Positions 55,630-63,699 of a stretch of DNA of 64,000 bases are shown here, piece by piece. A program made the position numbers and the translations under genes. The stretch's first letter is position 1; every line of letters begins with the position of its first letter. The notes under the pieces are model-generated. The model was given only the letters and a program-made list of their open reading frames with translations. It was not told where the DNA came from and made no database searches. The DNA is from Streptomyces griseoviridis (GTDB lineage Bacteria > Actinomycetota > Actinomycetes > Streptomycetales > Streptomycetaceae). The stretch covers positions 124,001-188,000 of the forward strand of contig BMSM01000001.1 of the NCBI GenBank assembly GCA_014649155.1. Direction: 5' to 3'.

Positions 55630-56766
55630 TCAGACGCGCGGTTCCCGGGGGCCGTCGTCCCCGGGGCCGCCCGGGGCGTCCTCGGGCCCCTCCGGGCCGT
55701 TCCCCCCGTCCTTCGGGCCCGGCTGCGCGGAGGTGAAGCCGCCGAAGCCCCGCCGCACCCGCCCGCCGAGGTCCCCGGCGCCGCCCGCGATGTCATTGAC
55801 CAGCTTCATCAGCGGGTCCTTGGAGGTGCGGACGTGCGTGGCGTAGCTGGACGCCGACTCCCGCCAGGAGTCGCGGACCGAGGTGTCCTTGTCCTCCTCG
55901 CGCCGCGGATAGTGCCCGTCCATGATCCGCTGGAAGTCGCGGGACCCCGCCCACTTCTTCAGCTCCGCCGCCCGCACCGTGGTGAAGGGGTGCGAGCGCG
56001 GCAGCACGTTGAGGATCTTCAGCACGGAGTCGCGCAGGTCGCCGCCGGCCTCGTACTCGTCGGCCTGCTCCAGGAACGCGTCCACGTTCATCTCGTGCAG
56101 GTGGTTGCCGCCCGCGATCTTCATCAGGCCCCGCATGGACGCCTGGAGGTCCTGCCCGACCAGCAGCCCCGCACGGTCGGCGGACAGCTCCGACTTGCGG
56201 AACCACTCGCGCAGGCCGGTCACGATCGCCATGACCGCGAGATTGCCCAGCGGAATCCAGGCCACCCGCACGGCGAGCGAGGTCAGGAACAGCAGCACGG
56301 TCCGGTACACCGAGTGGCCGGAGAGCGCGTGCCCGGCCTCGTGGCCGATCACCGCCCGCATCTCCTCCTCGTCGAGCAGCTCCACCAGGCCCGTGGTGAC
56401 GACGATGATCGGCTCGTCCAGGCCGATGCACATCGCGTTCGGGTTCGGGTCCTGGTTGACGTACATCGGGGGGACCTTCTCCAGGTCCAGGATGTAGCAG
56501 GCGTCGCGCAGCATGTCGTTCAGGTGGCCGAACTGCCGGTCCGAGACGCGCACCGAGTCGGACAGGAACAGCAGCCTCAGGCTCCGCTCCGGCAGCAGCC
56601 CGCTGAGCGCCTTGAACACCGTGTCGAAACCGCTCAGCCTGCGCAGTGCCACCAGGGCACTGCGGTCCGCCGGATGCTCGTAGGCGCGCGAGGAGATCCC
56701 CGGGAAGCGCCTGCGGGACCTGCCCGGCACCCGCTCGTGCCCGTTGCCCCGCCGGTCGTCGGCCAT
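55630..56766 (-). CDS. M48-family metallopeptidase
   Basis: This 378-residue protein has the zinc motif GHEAGHALSGHSVY (HExxH near 141) and the third ligand region ELSADRAGLL near 190. An internal hydrophobic stretch (TVLLFLTSLAVRVAWIPLG and NLAVMAIVTGL) is membrane-associated. The C-terminus (about 330-378) is Gly/Pro/Asp-rich and disordered. M48 (HtpX/Ste24-like) proteases act in membrane protein turnover or processing; the substrate is unknown. ATG 56766 follows GGGGGA. It is convergent with the two VVFDE-motif membrane proteins. Confidence 0.82.
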   Translation of the reverse strand: MADDRRGNGHERVPGRSRRRFPGISSRAYEHPADRSALVALRRLSGFDTVFKALSGLLPERSLRLLFLSDSVRVSDRQFGHLNDMLRDACYILDLEKVPPMYVNQDPNPNAMCIGLDEPIIVVTTGLVELLDEEEMRAVIGHEAGHALSGHSVYRTVLLFLTSLAVRVAWIPLGNLAVMAIVTGLREWFRKSELSADRAGLLVGQDLQASMRGLMKIAGGNHLHEMNVDAFLEQADEYEAGGDLRDSVLKILNVLPRSHPFTTVRAAELKKWAGSRDFQRIMDGHYPRREEDKDTSVRDSWRESASSYATHVRTSKDPLMKLVNDIAGGAGDLGGRVRRGFGGFTSAQPGPKDGGNGPEGPEDAPGGPGDDGPREPRV

Positions 56767-56891
56767 GTCTTCCCCCAGGTGCGTCCTAGTGACCCTGTGC
56801 GAACCCTTGTGGGGTCCTTTGTGCCCCCGAAGCAACACCCGGCCCGGGCGGAGATACCGTGGACCGGCAGTACAGCGAAGGAGTCCGTGTC

Positions 56892-57053
56892 ATGGAGTAC
56901 GTCCCCCATCCCCTCTGGCTCGCCGGGGCCACGAACGCCGCCGAGCAGCAGGGGTCGGGCAACCTGCTCCGGATCATCCTGATCGTGATGGTGCTGGGCT
57001 GCGCGCTGACCGCGTGGTTGCTGTTGCGGGGCTACAAGTCGAAGGACGACTGA
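56892..57053 (+). CDS. 53-residue single-helix membrane protein
   Basis: It begins MEYVPHPLWLAGATNAAEQQ, then has a helix LLRIILIVMVLGCALTAWLLL (about 25-45, shown here in part) and a charged end RGYKSKDD. AAGGAG lies 9 bp before the ATG. It is divergent from the protease gene. Function is unknown; size and arrangement suggest a small membrane subunit or peptide. Confidence 0.6.
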   Translation: MEYVPHPLWLAGATNAAEQQGSGNLLRIILIVMVLGCALTAWLLLRGYKSKDD

Positions 57054-57182
57054 GCCGTCCGGAAGGTTCCCCCGCGGCGCCGGCCGTCCCCAACGGCGGA
57101 GTCGGCGTGATCGGACGAGGGGTGCCCGCATACGATGAGCCCACGTCTTTATCCCGCCCACACGCGATAGGTCCTGCCGAAG

Positions 57183-57347
57183 ATGAGCTTCCACAGCACC
57201 GCTGCCCAGTTGGTCACCCTTGCCGCCGAGGGCGAGGAGCACGGCGGCAACCACGAGAGCCTCAGCCCCCTCCTCACCGGCGGCGCCGCCTTCGTCATCC
57301 TGCTCCTGCTGCTGTGGATCACCACGCGCTTCAACCGCGACCGCTGA
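57183..57347 (+). CDS. 54-residue single-helix membrane protein
   Basis: The ATG at 57183 opens a 54-codon frame: [20 protein letters not shown], then [19 protein letters not shown] with a helix of about 30-46, and the basic end ITTRFNRDR. It is conserved in style with the preceding small membrane gene and lies upstream of nadD. There is no clear ribosome site (the CCGAAG before the ATG is weak). Function is unknown. Confidence 0.55.
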   Translation: MSFHSTAAQLVTLAAEGEEHGGNHESLSPLLTGGAAFVILLLLLWITTRFNRDR

Positions 57348-57429
57348 GCGGCGCGCTCCGGGGCGCCGCGGCGCCCTCGGGGGAACGGGCGGACGGGACG
57401 CCCCGGCCGGGCCGGTAGGGTCTGCACGC

Positions 57430-58110
57430 ATGGGAGAGCAGGACATGCCCACCGGTCCGGTGAACGGCCCGGTCAGCGGCACACGGCACCGCCCCGGCCC
57501 CGGCAACGCCCCGTCACGGCCGGGCAGGCGCCGCCTCGGCGTCATGGGCGGCACCTTCGACCCGATCCACCACGGACACCTCGTCGCGGCCAGTGAGGTC
57601 GCCTCGCGGTTCCACCTGGACGAGGTGGTGTTCGTACCCACCGGGCAGCCCTGGCAGAAGAGCCACCGCGCGGTCTCCGCCGCCGAGGACCGCTATCTGA
57701 TGACGGTCGTCGCCACCGTCGAGAACCCGCAGTTCTCCGTGAGCCGCATCGACATCGACCGCGGCGGCCCCACGTACACCGTGGACACCCTGCGCGACCT
57801 GGCCGCGCTCAACCCGGACACGGACCTCTTCTTCATCACCGGCGCCGACGCCCTCGCCCAGATCCTCACCTGGCGCGACAGCGAGGAACTCTTCTCCCTG
57901 GCACACTTCATCGGCGTCACCCGCCCCGGCCACCACCTGACGGACGCGGGACTTCCCGAGGGAGGCGTCTCCCTCATCGAGGTTCCCGCCCTCGCCATCT
58001 CCTCCACGGACTGCCGGGCGAGAGTCGCCAAGGGCGACCCCGTCTGGTACCTGGTGCCCGACGGCGTCGTGCGCTACATCGACAAGCGTCAGCTGTACCG
58101 CGGCGAGTGA
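57430..58110 (+). CDS. nadD: nicotinate-nucleotide adenylyltransferase
   Basis: NadD adenylates nicotinate mononucleotide in NAD synthesis. This 226-residue protein has a 37-residue N-terminal extension, then [20 protein letters not shown] with the HxGH-type motif, [21 protein letters not shown], and the C-terminal [21 protein letters not shown] signature (shown here in part as [18 protein letters not shown]). ATG 57430 lies 8 bp after a -10 TAGGGT (57416-57421), so it is nearly leaderless; ATG 57445 is an alternative. The next gene starts 16 bp after its stop. Confidence 0.94.
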   Translation: MGEQDMPTGPVNGPVSGTRHRPGPGNAPSRPGRRRLGVMGGTFDPIHHGHLVAASEVASRFHLDEVVFVPTGQPWQKSHRAVSAAEDRYLMTVVATVENPQFSVSRIDIDRGGPTYTVDTLRDLAALNPDTDLFFITGADALAQILTWRDSEELFSLAHFIGVTRPGHHLTDAGLPEGGVSLIEVPALAISSTDCRARVAKGDPVWYLVPDGVVRYIDKRQLYRGE

Positions 58111-58126
58111 GCCGAGAGGGGCACCG

Positions 58127-59899
58127 GTGAACGACCGATACGACGCGGCGCAGGGCGGCGGCCAGGACGGCCCGTACGAACTCGTCGGTTACGACGACTA
58201 CGGGCGGCCCGTCTACCGCCAGGCCCCGGCACAGAGCGCGCCGCAGCAGCCGTACGACCCGTACACGCAGGCGGCACCGCAGCAGGGCTACGGCTACGAC
58301 CCCTACGGCACCGGCGGTCAGCAGCCCGCCGGCCCGTACGACCCCTACGGCGGCTACGACACCGCCGCACAGCCCCCCGTCCCCTCGCAGGGCCCCTACG
58401 GCACCGGGACCCAGCCGCCCGTCCCCCCGCAGGGCGGCTACGACCCGTACACCGGCGGTCCGGGCGCGACGGCGTACCAGGAGCAGTCCCACGGCGGTGC
58501 CTCGGCCGGCGGCGGGCAGCACCGCGTCGCCGAGCAGACGGCCCGCGTCCCGCAGCAGCCCGGCCCGCCCGACGAACCGCCGTCCGGCGGCCCGGCGGGC
58601 GGCGGCCCGGCGGACGGGCCGGACTACCGCACCGAGCAGTTCGCCTTCGTCGAGGAGCCGGACGGCGACTCCGAGGACGTCATCGACTGGATGAAGTTCA
58701 CGGAGAACCGCACCGAGCGCCGCGAGGAGGCCCGCCGCCGGGCACGCGCGCGTGCCGTCGCCCTCGTCGTCGTCCTCGCCCTGGTCGCCGTCGGCGGCAT
58801 CGGCTACCTCTGGTACGCCGGAAAGCTCCCCGGTCTCTCCGGCACGGACTCGGGCACCGGCGGCACCGCGGCGGCGGCCGCCCAGAAGCGCGACGTCATC
58901 GCCCTGCACCTGCACGACACCGACGGCGGCGGCACCTCCACGGCCCTCCTGGTGGACAACACCACCACCAAGCAGGCCACCACCGTGCTGCTGCCCAACT
59001 CCCTGGCGCTCAGCGGCGACGACGGCAGCGTCACCACCCTGGCCGAGTCGGTCGACGACGACGGGCCCGACGCCACCCAGGACGCGCTCGACTCCGTGCT
59101 CGGCACCGACATCGAGGGCACCTGGCGCCTGGACACCCCCTACCTCCAGAACCTCGTCGACCTGGTCGGCACCGTCGAGGTCACCACCGACACCGACGTC
59201 CCCGACCCGGAGGCGAAGGACGGCAAGGACGCCGCCGTCCTCGTCCACAAGGGCGAGAAGCAGAACCTCAGCGGCAAGATGGCCGTCGCCTACGCCACCT
59301 ACCGCGCCTCCGGCGAGGCGCAGAACGCCCAGCTGGAGCGGTTCGGGCAGGTCGTGCACGGGGTGCTGCGCAAGCTGTCCTCCGACGCGCAGGCGGCCAC
59401 GACCACCGTCCAGACGCTGGGCATGATCCTCGACCCGCCGCTGACCGACGAGGACCTCGGTTCCTTCCTCGCCTCCCTCGCCGACCTCGCCAAGGGCGGC
59501 GCGCACAAGACCACGCTGCTGCCCGTGCAGAACGACGGCACGCTCAGCGCCGAGGACAGCTCGGGCGTCGTCAAGGACGTCCTCGGCGGCACCGCCAAGA
59601 GCCCCGACGAGGGCGCGGCGGTCAGCGTCTCCGTGCAGAACGCGAGCGGCACCAAGGAGAACACCGCCAAGGTCCGCGTCGCCCTGGTCAACGGCGGCTT
59701 CACCTTCCTCGAGGGCGGCACCACCTCCGCCACCGAGGCCGCCTCCGAGGTGCTGTACGCGGACGACGCCGACAAGGAGAACGCCACCGAGGTCGCCAAG
59801 ACCCTGGGCCTGCCGACCGGCTCGGTCGCCAAGGGCGAGGTGACCGGCAACGCGCGCGTGTCGGTGATTCTCGGGCAGGACTACGAGCCCGCGTCCTGA
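58127..59899 (+). CDS. pdtA: LCP-family (LytR-CpsA-Psr) membrane protein, PdtA-like
   Basis: This 590-residue protein has a Gly/Pro/Tyr/Gln-rich cytoplasmic N-terminus (1-190), one membrane helix near 206-228 (ALVVVLALVAVGGIGYLWYA), an LCP-like domain at about 255-415, and a LytR_C domain at about 490-590 (VSVQNASGTKENTAKVRVAL). The location between nadD and rsfS is that of S. coelicolor PdtA (SCO2578), a TagV-like glycopolymer transferase needed for sporulation. However, the usual LCP signatures (RSDT and PRD) read GTST and PNS here, so catalytic competence is doubtful. It could attach, or act as accessory to, the glycopolymers encoded at 33-50 kb. Confidence 0.7.
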   Translation: MNDRYDAAQGGGQDGPYELVGYDDYGRPVYRQAPAQSAPQQPYDPYTQAAPQQGYGYDPYGTGGQQPAGPYDPYGGYDTAAQPPVPSQGPYGTGTQPPVPPQGGYDPYTGGPGATAYQEQSHGGASAGGGQHRVAEQTARVPQQPGPPDEPPSGGPAGGGPADGPDYRTEQFAFVEEPDGDSEDVIDWMKFTENRTERREEARRRARARAVALVVVLALVAVGGIGYLWYAGKLPGLSGTDSGTGGTAAAAAQKRDVIALHLHDTDGGGTSTALLVDNTTTKQATTVLLPNSLALSGDDGSVTTLAESVDDDGPDATQDALDSVLGTDIEGTWRLDTPYLQNLVDLVGTVEVTTDTDVPDPEAKDGKDAAVLVHKGEKQNLSGKMAVAYATYRASGEAQNAQLERFGQVVHGVLRKLSSDAQAATTTVQTLGMILDPPLTDEDLGSFLASLADLAKGGAHKTTLLPVQNDGTLSAEDSSGVVKDVLGGTAKSPDEGAAVSVSVQNASGTKENTAKVRVALVNGGFTFLEGGTTSATEAASEVLYADDADKENATEVAKTLGLPTGSVAKGEVTGNARVSVILGQDYEPAS

Positions 59900-59978
59900 C
59901 CGGACGGTGACCGCTCGGGCCGAGGCCGGCGGTCGTGAGACCCTTGGTGTCAAACGACCGCCGACCGAAAGCCTGGTA

Positions 59979-60422
59979 GTGACCGCGACCGACCGCTCCC
60001 TGGAGCTCATCAACACCGCCGCCCAGGCGGCCGCCGACAAGCTGGCGCACGACGTCATCGCCTACGACGTCAGTGACGTCCTGTCGATCACGGACGCCTT
60101 CCTGCTGGCCTCCGCGCCCAACGACCGCCAGGTCAAGTCGATCGTCGACGAGATCGAGGAACGCCTCAGCAAGGAACTGGGCGCCAAGCCGGTCCGCCGC
60201 GAGGGCGACCGCGAGGCCCGCTGGGTCCTCCTCGACTACGTCGACATCGTCGTCCACGTCCAGCACAGCGAGGAGCGTGTCTTCTACGCCCTGGAGCGGC
60301 TGTGGAAGGACTGCCCCGAGCTGGAGCTGCCCGCCGACGCCAAGGCCACCCGCGGCAAGGGCGAGGAGCACGCGAGGACCCGGGCCGCCGAGGAGGGCGC
60401 CGAGCCGGACGGGGAGTGGTGA
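59979..60422 (+). CDS. rsfS: ribosomal silencing factor RsfS (Iojap/YbeB)
   Basis: RsfS binds L14 and blocks joining of ribosomal subunits in starvation. This 147-residue protein has AAQAAADKLAHDVIAYDVSD, SITDAFLLASAPNDRQVKSI, EGDREARWVLLDYVDIVVH and VFYALERLWKDCPELEL, all typical of the family. The tail beyond about 115 is charged and low-complexity. GTG 59979 fits the family length. The stop TGA overlaps the next ATG by 1 bp (TGATG), so translation is coupled to the phosphatase. Confidence 0.93.
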   Translation: MTATDRSLELINTAAQAAADKLAHDVIAYDVSDVLSITDAFLLASAPNDRQVKSIVDEIEERLSKELGAKPVRREGDREARWVLLDYVDIVVHVQHSEERVFYALERLWKDCPELELPADAKATRGKGEEHARTRAAEEGAEPDGEW

Positions 60423-61093
60423 TGAGCGCCACCGGTGAGGTGACGTCCGGCCCCTCCGGCCGGGGACGCCGCATCATCCTGTGGCGCCACGGCCAGACCT
60501 CCTGGAACGTGGAGCGCCGCTTCCAGGGCACCACCGACGTCGAGCTGACCGCGACGGGCGTCGCCCAGGCCCGTCGCGCGGCCCGGCTGCTGGCCGGCCT
60601 CAAGCCCGACGCGATCGTCGCCTCGGACCTGCGGCGGGCCGCGGACACGGCCGCCGAGCTGGCCGCGCTGACCGGCCTGGAGGTCGCCCACGACGAGGGC
60701 CTGCGGGAGACGTACGCGGGTGTCTGGCAGGGCCTGACCCACGAGGAGATCATCGCCCGGCACGGCGAGGAGTACGCGGCGTGGAAGCGCGGCGAGCCGG
60801 TCCGCCGGGGCGGTGGCGAACTGGAGACCGAGGTCGCCGACCGCGCCGCCCCCGTGGTGCTGCGGCACGCGGACAAGCTGGCCGACGGCGGCACGCTCGT
60901 CGTGGTCAGCCACGGCGGCACCATCCGCACCACCATCGGCCGTCTCCTCGGCCTGGAGGCGCGCAGCTGGGAGGCGCTGGGCGGCCTGACCAACTGCTGC
61001 TGGTCCGTCCTCGGCGAGGGTGCCCGCGGCTGGCGGCTCCTGGAGCACAACGCCGGCAGTCTGCCGGAGCCGGTGCTCGGCGACGACGACTGA
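60422..61093 (+). CDS. histidine phosphatase (phosphoglycerate mutase-like)
   Basis: This 223-residue protein has the RHG signature ILWRHGQTSWNVERRF near 19-34 (catalytic His near 22), the second-half GLRETYAGVWQGLTHEE, and SHGGTIRTTIGRLLG with the second His near 160. The family dephosphorylates sugar phosphates, phosphoglycerates or nucleotides; the substrate is not predictable. It is coupled to rsfS. Confidence 0.82.
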   Translation: MSATGEVTSGPSGRGRRIILWRHGQTSWNVERRFQGTTDVELTATGVAQARRAARLLAGLKPDAIVASDLRRAADTAAELAALTGLEVAHDEGLRETYAGVWQGLTHEEIIARHGEEYAAWKRGEPVRRGGGELETEVADRAAPVVLRHADKLADGGTLVVVSHGGTIRTTIGRLLGLEARSWEALGGLTNCCWSVLGEGARGWRLLEHNAGSLPEPVLGDDD

Positions 61094-61111
61094 GCCGGGC
61101 CGGACCCGGAT

Positions 61112-61141
61112 TTCACTTTCCGGCAGGTCGCAGGCTAAAGT
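61112..61141 (+). promoter_or_regulatory. promoter of the first tRNA-Ala gene
   Basis: TTCACT (61112-61117) and TAAAGT (61136-61141) with 18-bp spacing lie 40 bp upstream of the tRNA. Confidence 0.4.
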
Positions 61142-61181
61142 TCTTCTTGTTCGCCCCGCCGAGCGGGAAGAACACCGGCCA

Positions 61182-61254
61182 GGGGCTATAGCTCAGTTGG
61201 TAGAGCGCCTGCATGGCATGCAGGAGGTCAGGAGTTCAATTCTCCTTAGCTCCA
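61182..61254 (+). tRNA. tRNA-Ala (anticodon GGC), copy 1
   Basis: This 73-nt cloverleaf has acceptor GGGGCTA/TAGCTCC (one G-U), D-loop AGCTCAGTTGGTAGAGC, anticodon loop ATGGCAT (GGC), and T-arm AGGAGTTCAATTCTCCT. No CCA is encoded. Copy 2 at 61943 is identical. Confidence 0.95.
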
Positions 61255-61270
61255 CTTGGTTGCACCGATG

Positions 61271-61297
61271 AATCCCGTCCCCACAGGGGGCGGGATT
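61271..61297 (+). terminator. terminator after tRNA-Ala copy 1
   Basis: 12-bp arms with one G-U pair (61271-61282 and 61286-61297), loop ACA, followed by TTTT. Confidence 0.65.
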
Positions 61298-61465
61298 TTT
61301 CGTTCCCTCGCTTGAGCATCAAGAGCCCCCGGCTCGTACGGCTCGGTGAGATCCGCGCCGGTCACCGTGTCCGGACTGGTACTGAGGCGTCGCTGACCGT
61401 GTCGGCCGGGTCGTGGCAGAATCAAACGGCCGGAAGGGGGCGCGGCCCGACGGGAGGGAGTACCG

Positions 61466-61540
61466 ATGCCTGCGAGCATCCTCGGGGACGGCGGCGGCGT
61501 CTCGGACGTGTGCACGGCCGGCGCTCGCAGCCGGAGCTGA
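61466..61540 (+). CDS. 24-codon upstream reading frame before the zinc-ribbon-like gene
   Basis: ATG 61466 follows a strong GGGAGGGAG site at 6 bp and encodes MPASILGDGGGVSDVCTAGA and RSRS to a TGA. This frame is the same as that of the next gene, whose ATG (61544) lies one codon beyond the TGA. It may be a translated leader coupled to the next gene, or the remains of a longer N-terminus cut by a stop codon. A candidate promoter CTGACC-N18-CAGAAT precedes it (61393-61422). Confidence 0.3.
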   Translation: MPASILGDGGGVSDVCTAGARSRS

Positions 61541-61543
61541 TCG

Positions 61544-61777
61544 ATGGGTGCACACAGGCGGAAGTGCGACTGGTGCGGCAGCGGCACGCCCATCGTCCGC
61601 GACATGGAGCCGGTCAACCCCGAGTACCAGTACTGGTGCGAGGAGTGCGCGCGGGCGCTGATCATAAAAGGCGACCCCATCGAGACGTACCGCGAACTGG
61701 AGGGGGAGCCGATCTACGGCCGGCTCCTGGAGGAGCACTGCACGCTCAAGCGGTTCTACTCCTTCGTGACCGCCTGA
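61544..61777 (+). CDS. 77-residue zinc-ribbon-like protein
   Basis: MGAHRRKCDWCGSGTPIVRD supplies CxxC and YWCEECARALIIKG a second CxxC, a spacing fit for one zinc. The rest is helical and charged (ETYRELEGEPIYGRLLEEHC). No catalytic motif is visible. GGAG lies 7 bp before the ATG, inside the end of the upstream reading frame. It sits between two identical tRNA-Ala genes. The role is unknown. Confidence 0.6.
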   Translation: MGAHRRKCDWCGSGTPIVRDMEPVNPEYQYWCEECARALIIKGDPIETYRELEGEPIYGRLLEEHCTLKRFYSFVTA

Positions 61778-61865
61778 CGGACGGGCGCGGCAGGACGGGC
61801 CCGGCAGCGCGCCGCCGGGACATCGACGGGGCGCAACGGTACGAAACGGGCAGACCGGAAACGAT

Positions 61866-61896
61866 TTGGTGTTGGGCCCGGGGGACCGTGTAATGT
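61866..61896 (+). promoter_or_regulatory. promoter of the second tRNA-Ala gene
   Basis: TTGGTG (61866-61871) and TAATGT (61891-61896), 19-bp spacing, 46 bp before the tRNA. Confidence 0.4.
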
Positions 61897-61942
61897 TGGC
61901 GTCGCCGCCAGGGAAACCGGGCGGAGCGAAGCGGTAAAGCGC

Positions 61943-62015
61943 GGGGCTATAGCTCAGTTGGTAGAGCGCCTGCATGGCATGCAGGAGGTCAGGAGTTCAA
62001 TTCTCCTTAGCTCCA
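61943..62015 (+). tRNA. tRNA-Ala (anticodon GGC), copy 2
   Basis: Its 73 nt are identical to the copy at 61182-61254. Flanking sequences differ, so the identity is confined to the gene. Confidence 0.95.
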
Positions 62016-62021
62016 CAGAGA

Positions 62022-62056
62022 AACCCCCGGGTCGACGGATCATCGACCCGGGGGTT
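62022..62056 (+). terminator. terminator after tRNA-Ala copy 2
   Basis: 14-bp perfect arms (62022-62035 and 62043-62056), 7-nt loop, followed by CTTTC. Confidence 0.7.
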
Positions 62057-62079
62057 CTTTCCTGTTCGGCGTCTCTTGC

Positions 62080-63254
62080 TCAGCGTCCCAGCGCCCAGCG
62101 CCCAGCGCCCGCGGCCCGGCGCGAGCACCGGCAGCGCGGACCGGGACGGTGTCTGCGTGCGGGTGTCCTCCTCGGTCCGCAGGGCCGGCGCCGGGCAGCG
62201 GCGCACCGCGCGCAGCGCCTTCGCCTCCGCGTACCGCGGCACCTGCGCCCGCACCACGGTGGGGAAACCGTCCGAGCCGAGCTGGAACACCTCAGGCAGG
62301 ATGTCCGCGCACAGCCCGTGGCCCCGGCACAGCGTCCAGTCGACGTGGATCTTCTGGCGGCTGGGACCGGTCCCGGCGGACGCGCCGCCGCCCGGTACGC
62401 CCGTCGGTGCCCCGCCTCCCCCGAGGAGCGGCAGCACCCCCGCCACGGGCCGTCCGCAGCCGGTGCCGAGGACATGGGCGGCGAGGTCGTCGGTGCACGC
62501 CCGCACGGCCGACTCCAGGAACATCGCCGAACCGTCGGGGTGCGCGTACGCGCCGCGCCGCTTGACGTTCCGCGTGACCTGCTCGAGCGCCTCCAGGGCG
62601 GCCGGCCCGCCGCCGTCCAGGACGTCCGCGGGGCCGCGCGCCGCGGCTGGCAGCCCCAGGTAGGGGGGTCCGCACTGGCCGGCGCTCTCCTCCGCCAGCC
62701 ACTGCGCCACCCGCAGTGACTCGCCCAGCGGGCACGTCTCCTGACCGATCGGCAGGATCGCGCCCGCGCCGAGTGAACCGCCCGTCGCGTCCAGGGAGCT
62801 CCGGGAGACGATCACCTCGTCCACGGTGGCCGCGTCGGTCCACTTGCCGTGGTAGCCGCCCGTCAGCACCCCCCTGCGGGACCGGCGGGGCGCCGGCGAG
62901 CTGGAGGACGTAGCGCAGCGGCACCCCTGTGGGGACCTCGATCACCATGGGGCGGGCCACCGCGCCGGAGACGGTGAGCATGACGGTGCCCGGCTCGTCG
63001 TACAGGCCGGTGTTGCCGTAGCGCGCCGGGCCGATGCGGGCGGCGATGGCGAGCTGGGCGAAGGCCCCGGCGTCGGAGAGCAGTGTCGGGGCGCCGCCGA
63101 CGCCGCTTCCGGAGGCGCTGACCTTGCGGCCGGGAGGGATCGCCGGGCCGCCGTCGATGGAGCGGATCAGCGAGGCGGCGGCGCCGGTGACCATGCGGAC
63201 CGGATGCGTGGCGACCCAGGAGTCGTCCGCCGTCATGGCGAGGAAAGGGTTCAC
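62080..63254 (-). pseudogene. truncated, frameshifted NuoF-like protein with C-terminal ferredoxin
   Basis: Minus-strand segments match the C-terminal half of NuoF-like iron-sulfur flavoproteins: SLBB-type VMLTVSGAVARPMVIEVPTG, then LPIGQETCPLGESLRVAQWL, and a ferredoxin part VDWTLCRGHGLCADILPE. A single extra G in a run of six (about 62870) shifts the frame between the two halves. The N-terminal flavin/NADH domain is absent. The iron-sulfur motif expected as CGPC reads CGPP, and a later Cys is replaced (RRGAYAHPDG). Three copies of CCCAGCG (62087-62107, plus strand) occur at the 3' end. It is probably non-functional. Confidence 0.7.
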
Positions 63255-63494
63255 GGGGGGTGGGTTCGTGGGGGCACTCCGAGCGGTTCGGGGAAGCGGT
63301 CCCGGTGCCGCACTCCAGGTGGCGCCGTACCCGCGGGTAGGAGGTTTCGGTTATTGCGTTGTTATCAAATGACTATGCGGTTGTTGTGATGCCCTTCAGT
63401 GGCTGTTACGCGAGTGATCCTCGGCCCTCCTCCCGGCCGGGAGGGGCCGGGCAGCCCGTCGCGGCCCCTGGGGCGACTGCGGTACCCTGACCCC

Positions 63495-63533
63495 ATGCGT
63501 GCCGTACGCCTTCTGCTTAGCGAGCCGCGCTGA
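63495..63533 (+). CDS. leader peptide of leuS with three consecutive Leu codons
   Basis: ATG 63495 to TGA 63533 encodes MRAVRLLLSEPR. The Leu codons are CTT CTG CTT, two of them rare in high-GC Streptomyces. A -10-like TACCCT (63483-63488) puts the transcript start at about the ATG. A pause-type stem (63540-63545 with 63562-63567, and 63546-63550 with 63555-63559) and an intrinsic terminator follow. This is the layout of ribosome-mediated attenuation by leucine. Confidence 0.65.
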   Translation: MRAVRLLLSEPR

Positions 63534-63580
63534 TCAGTACCGACCTCCGGTGCTCCGGACGGGTCGGAATCGGCGCGGCG

Positions 63581-63605
63581 TCCCCTCCTGTGCGAGGGGA
63601 TTTTT
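63581..63605 (+). terminator. leuS leader: leuS leader intrinsic terminator (attenuator)
   Basis: TCCCCTC (63581-63587) pairs with GAGGGGA (63594-63600), loop CTGTGC, followed directly by TTTTT (63601-63605). This is one of very few U-tract terminators in the window and lies 95 bp before leuS, so it must be regulatory rather than final. Confidence 0.7.
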
Positions 63606-63699
63606 CATTTCCGGCACGGGCGGCCGTCCGGCAGGGACGACCGCCCCGGGCTGAAAGTCGCAGCCGCAGGCGAAGACGATCGATGGAGCTTTGAGGACC

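Noticed and set aside
61182..62015. Identical tRNA-Ala genes considered as attachment-site duplication (att) bounding an island
   Set aside because: The 700 bp between them hold one small conserved-type gene and no integrase. Identity covers only the tRNA gene itself, so ordinary gene duplication is sufficient.
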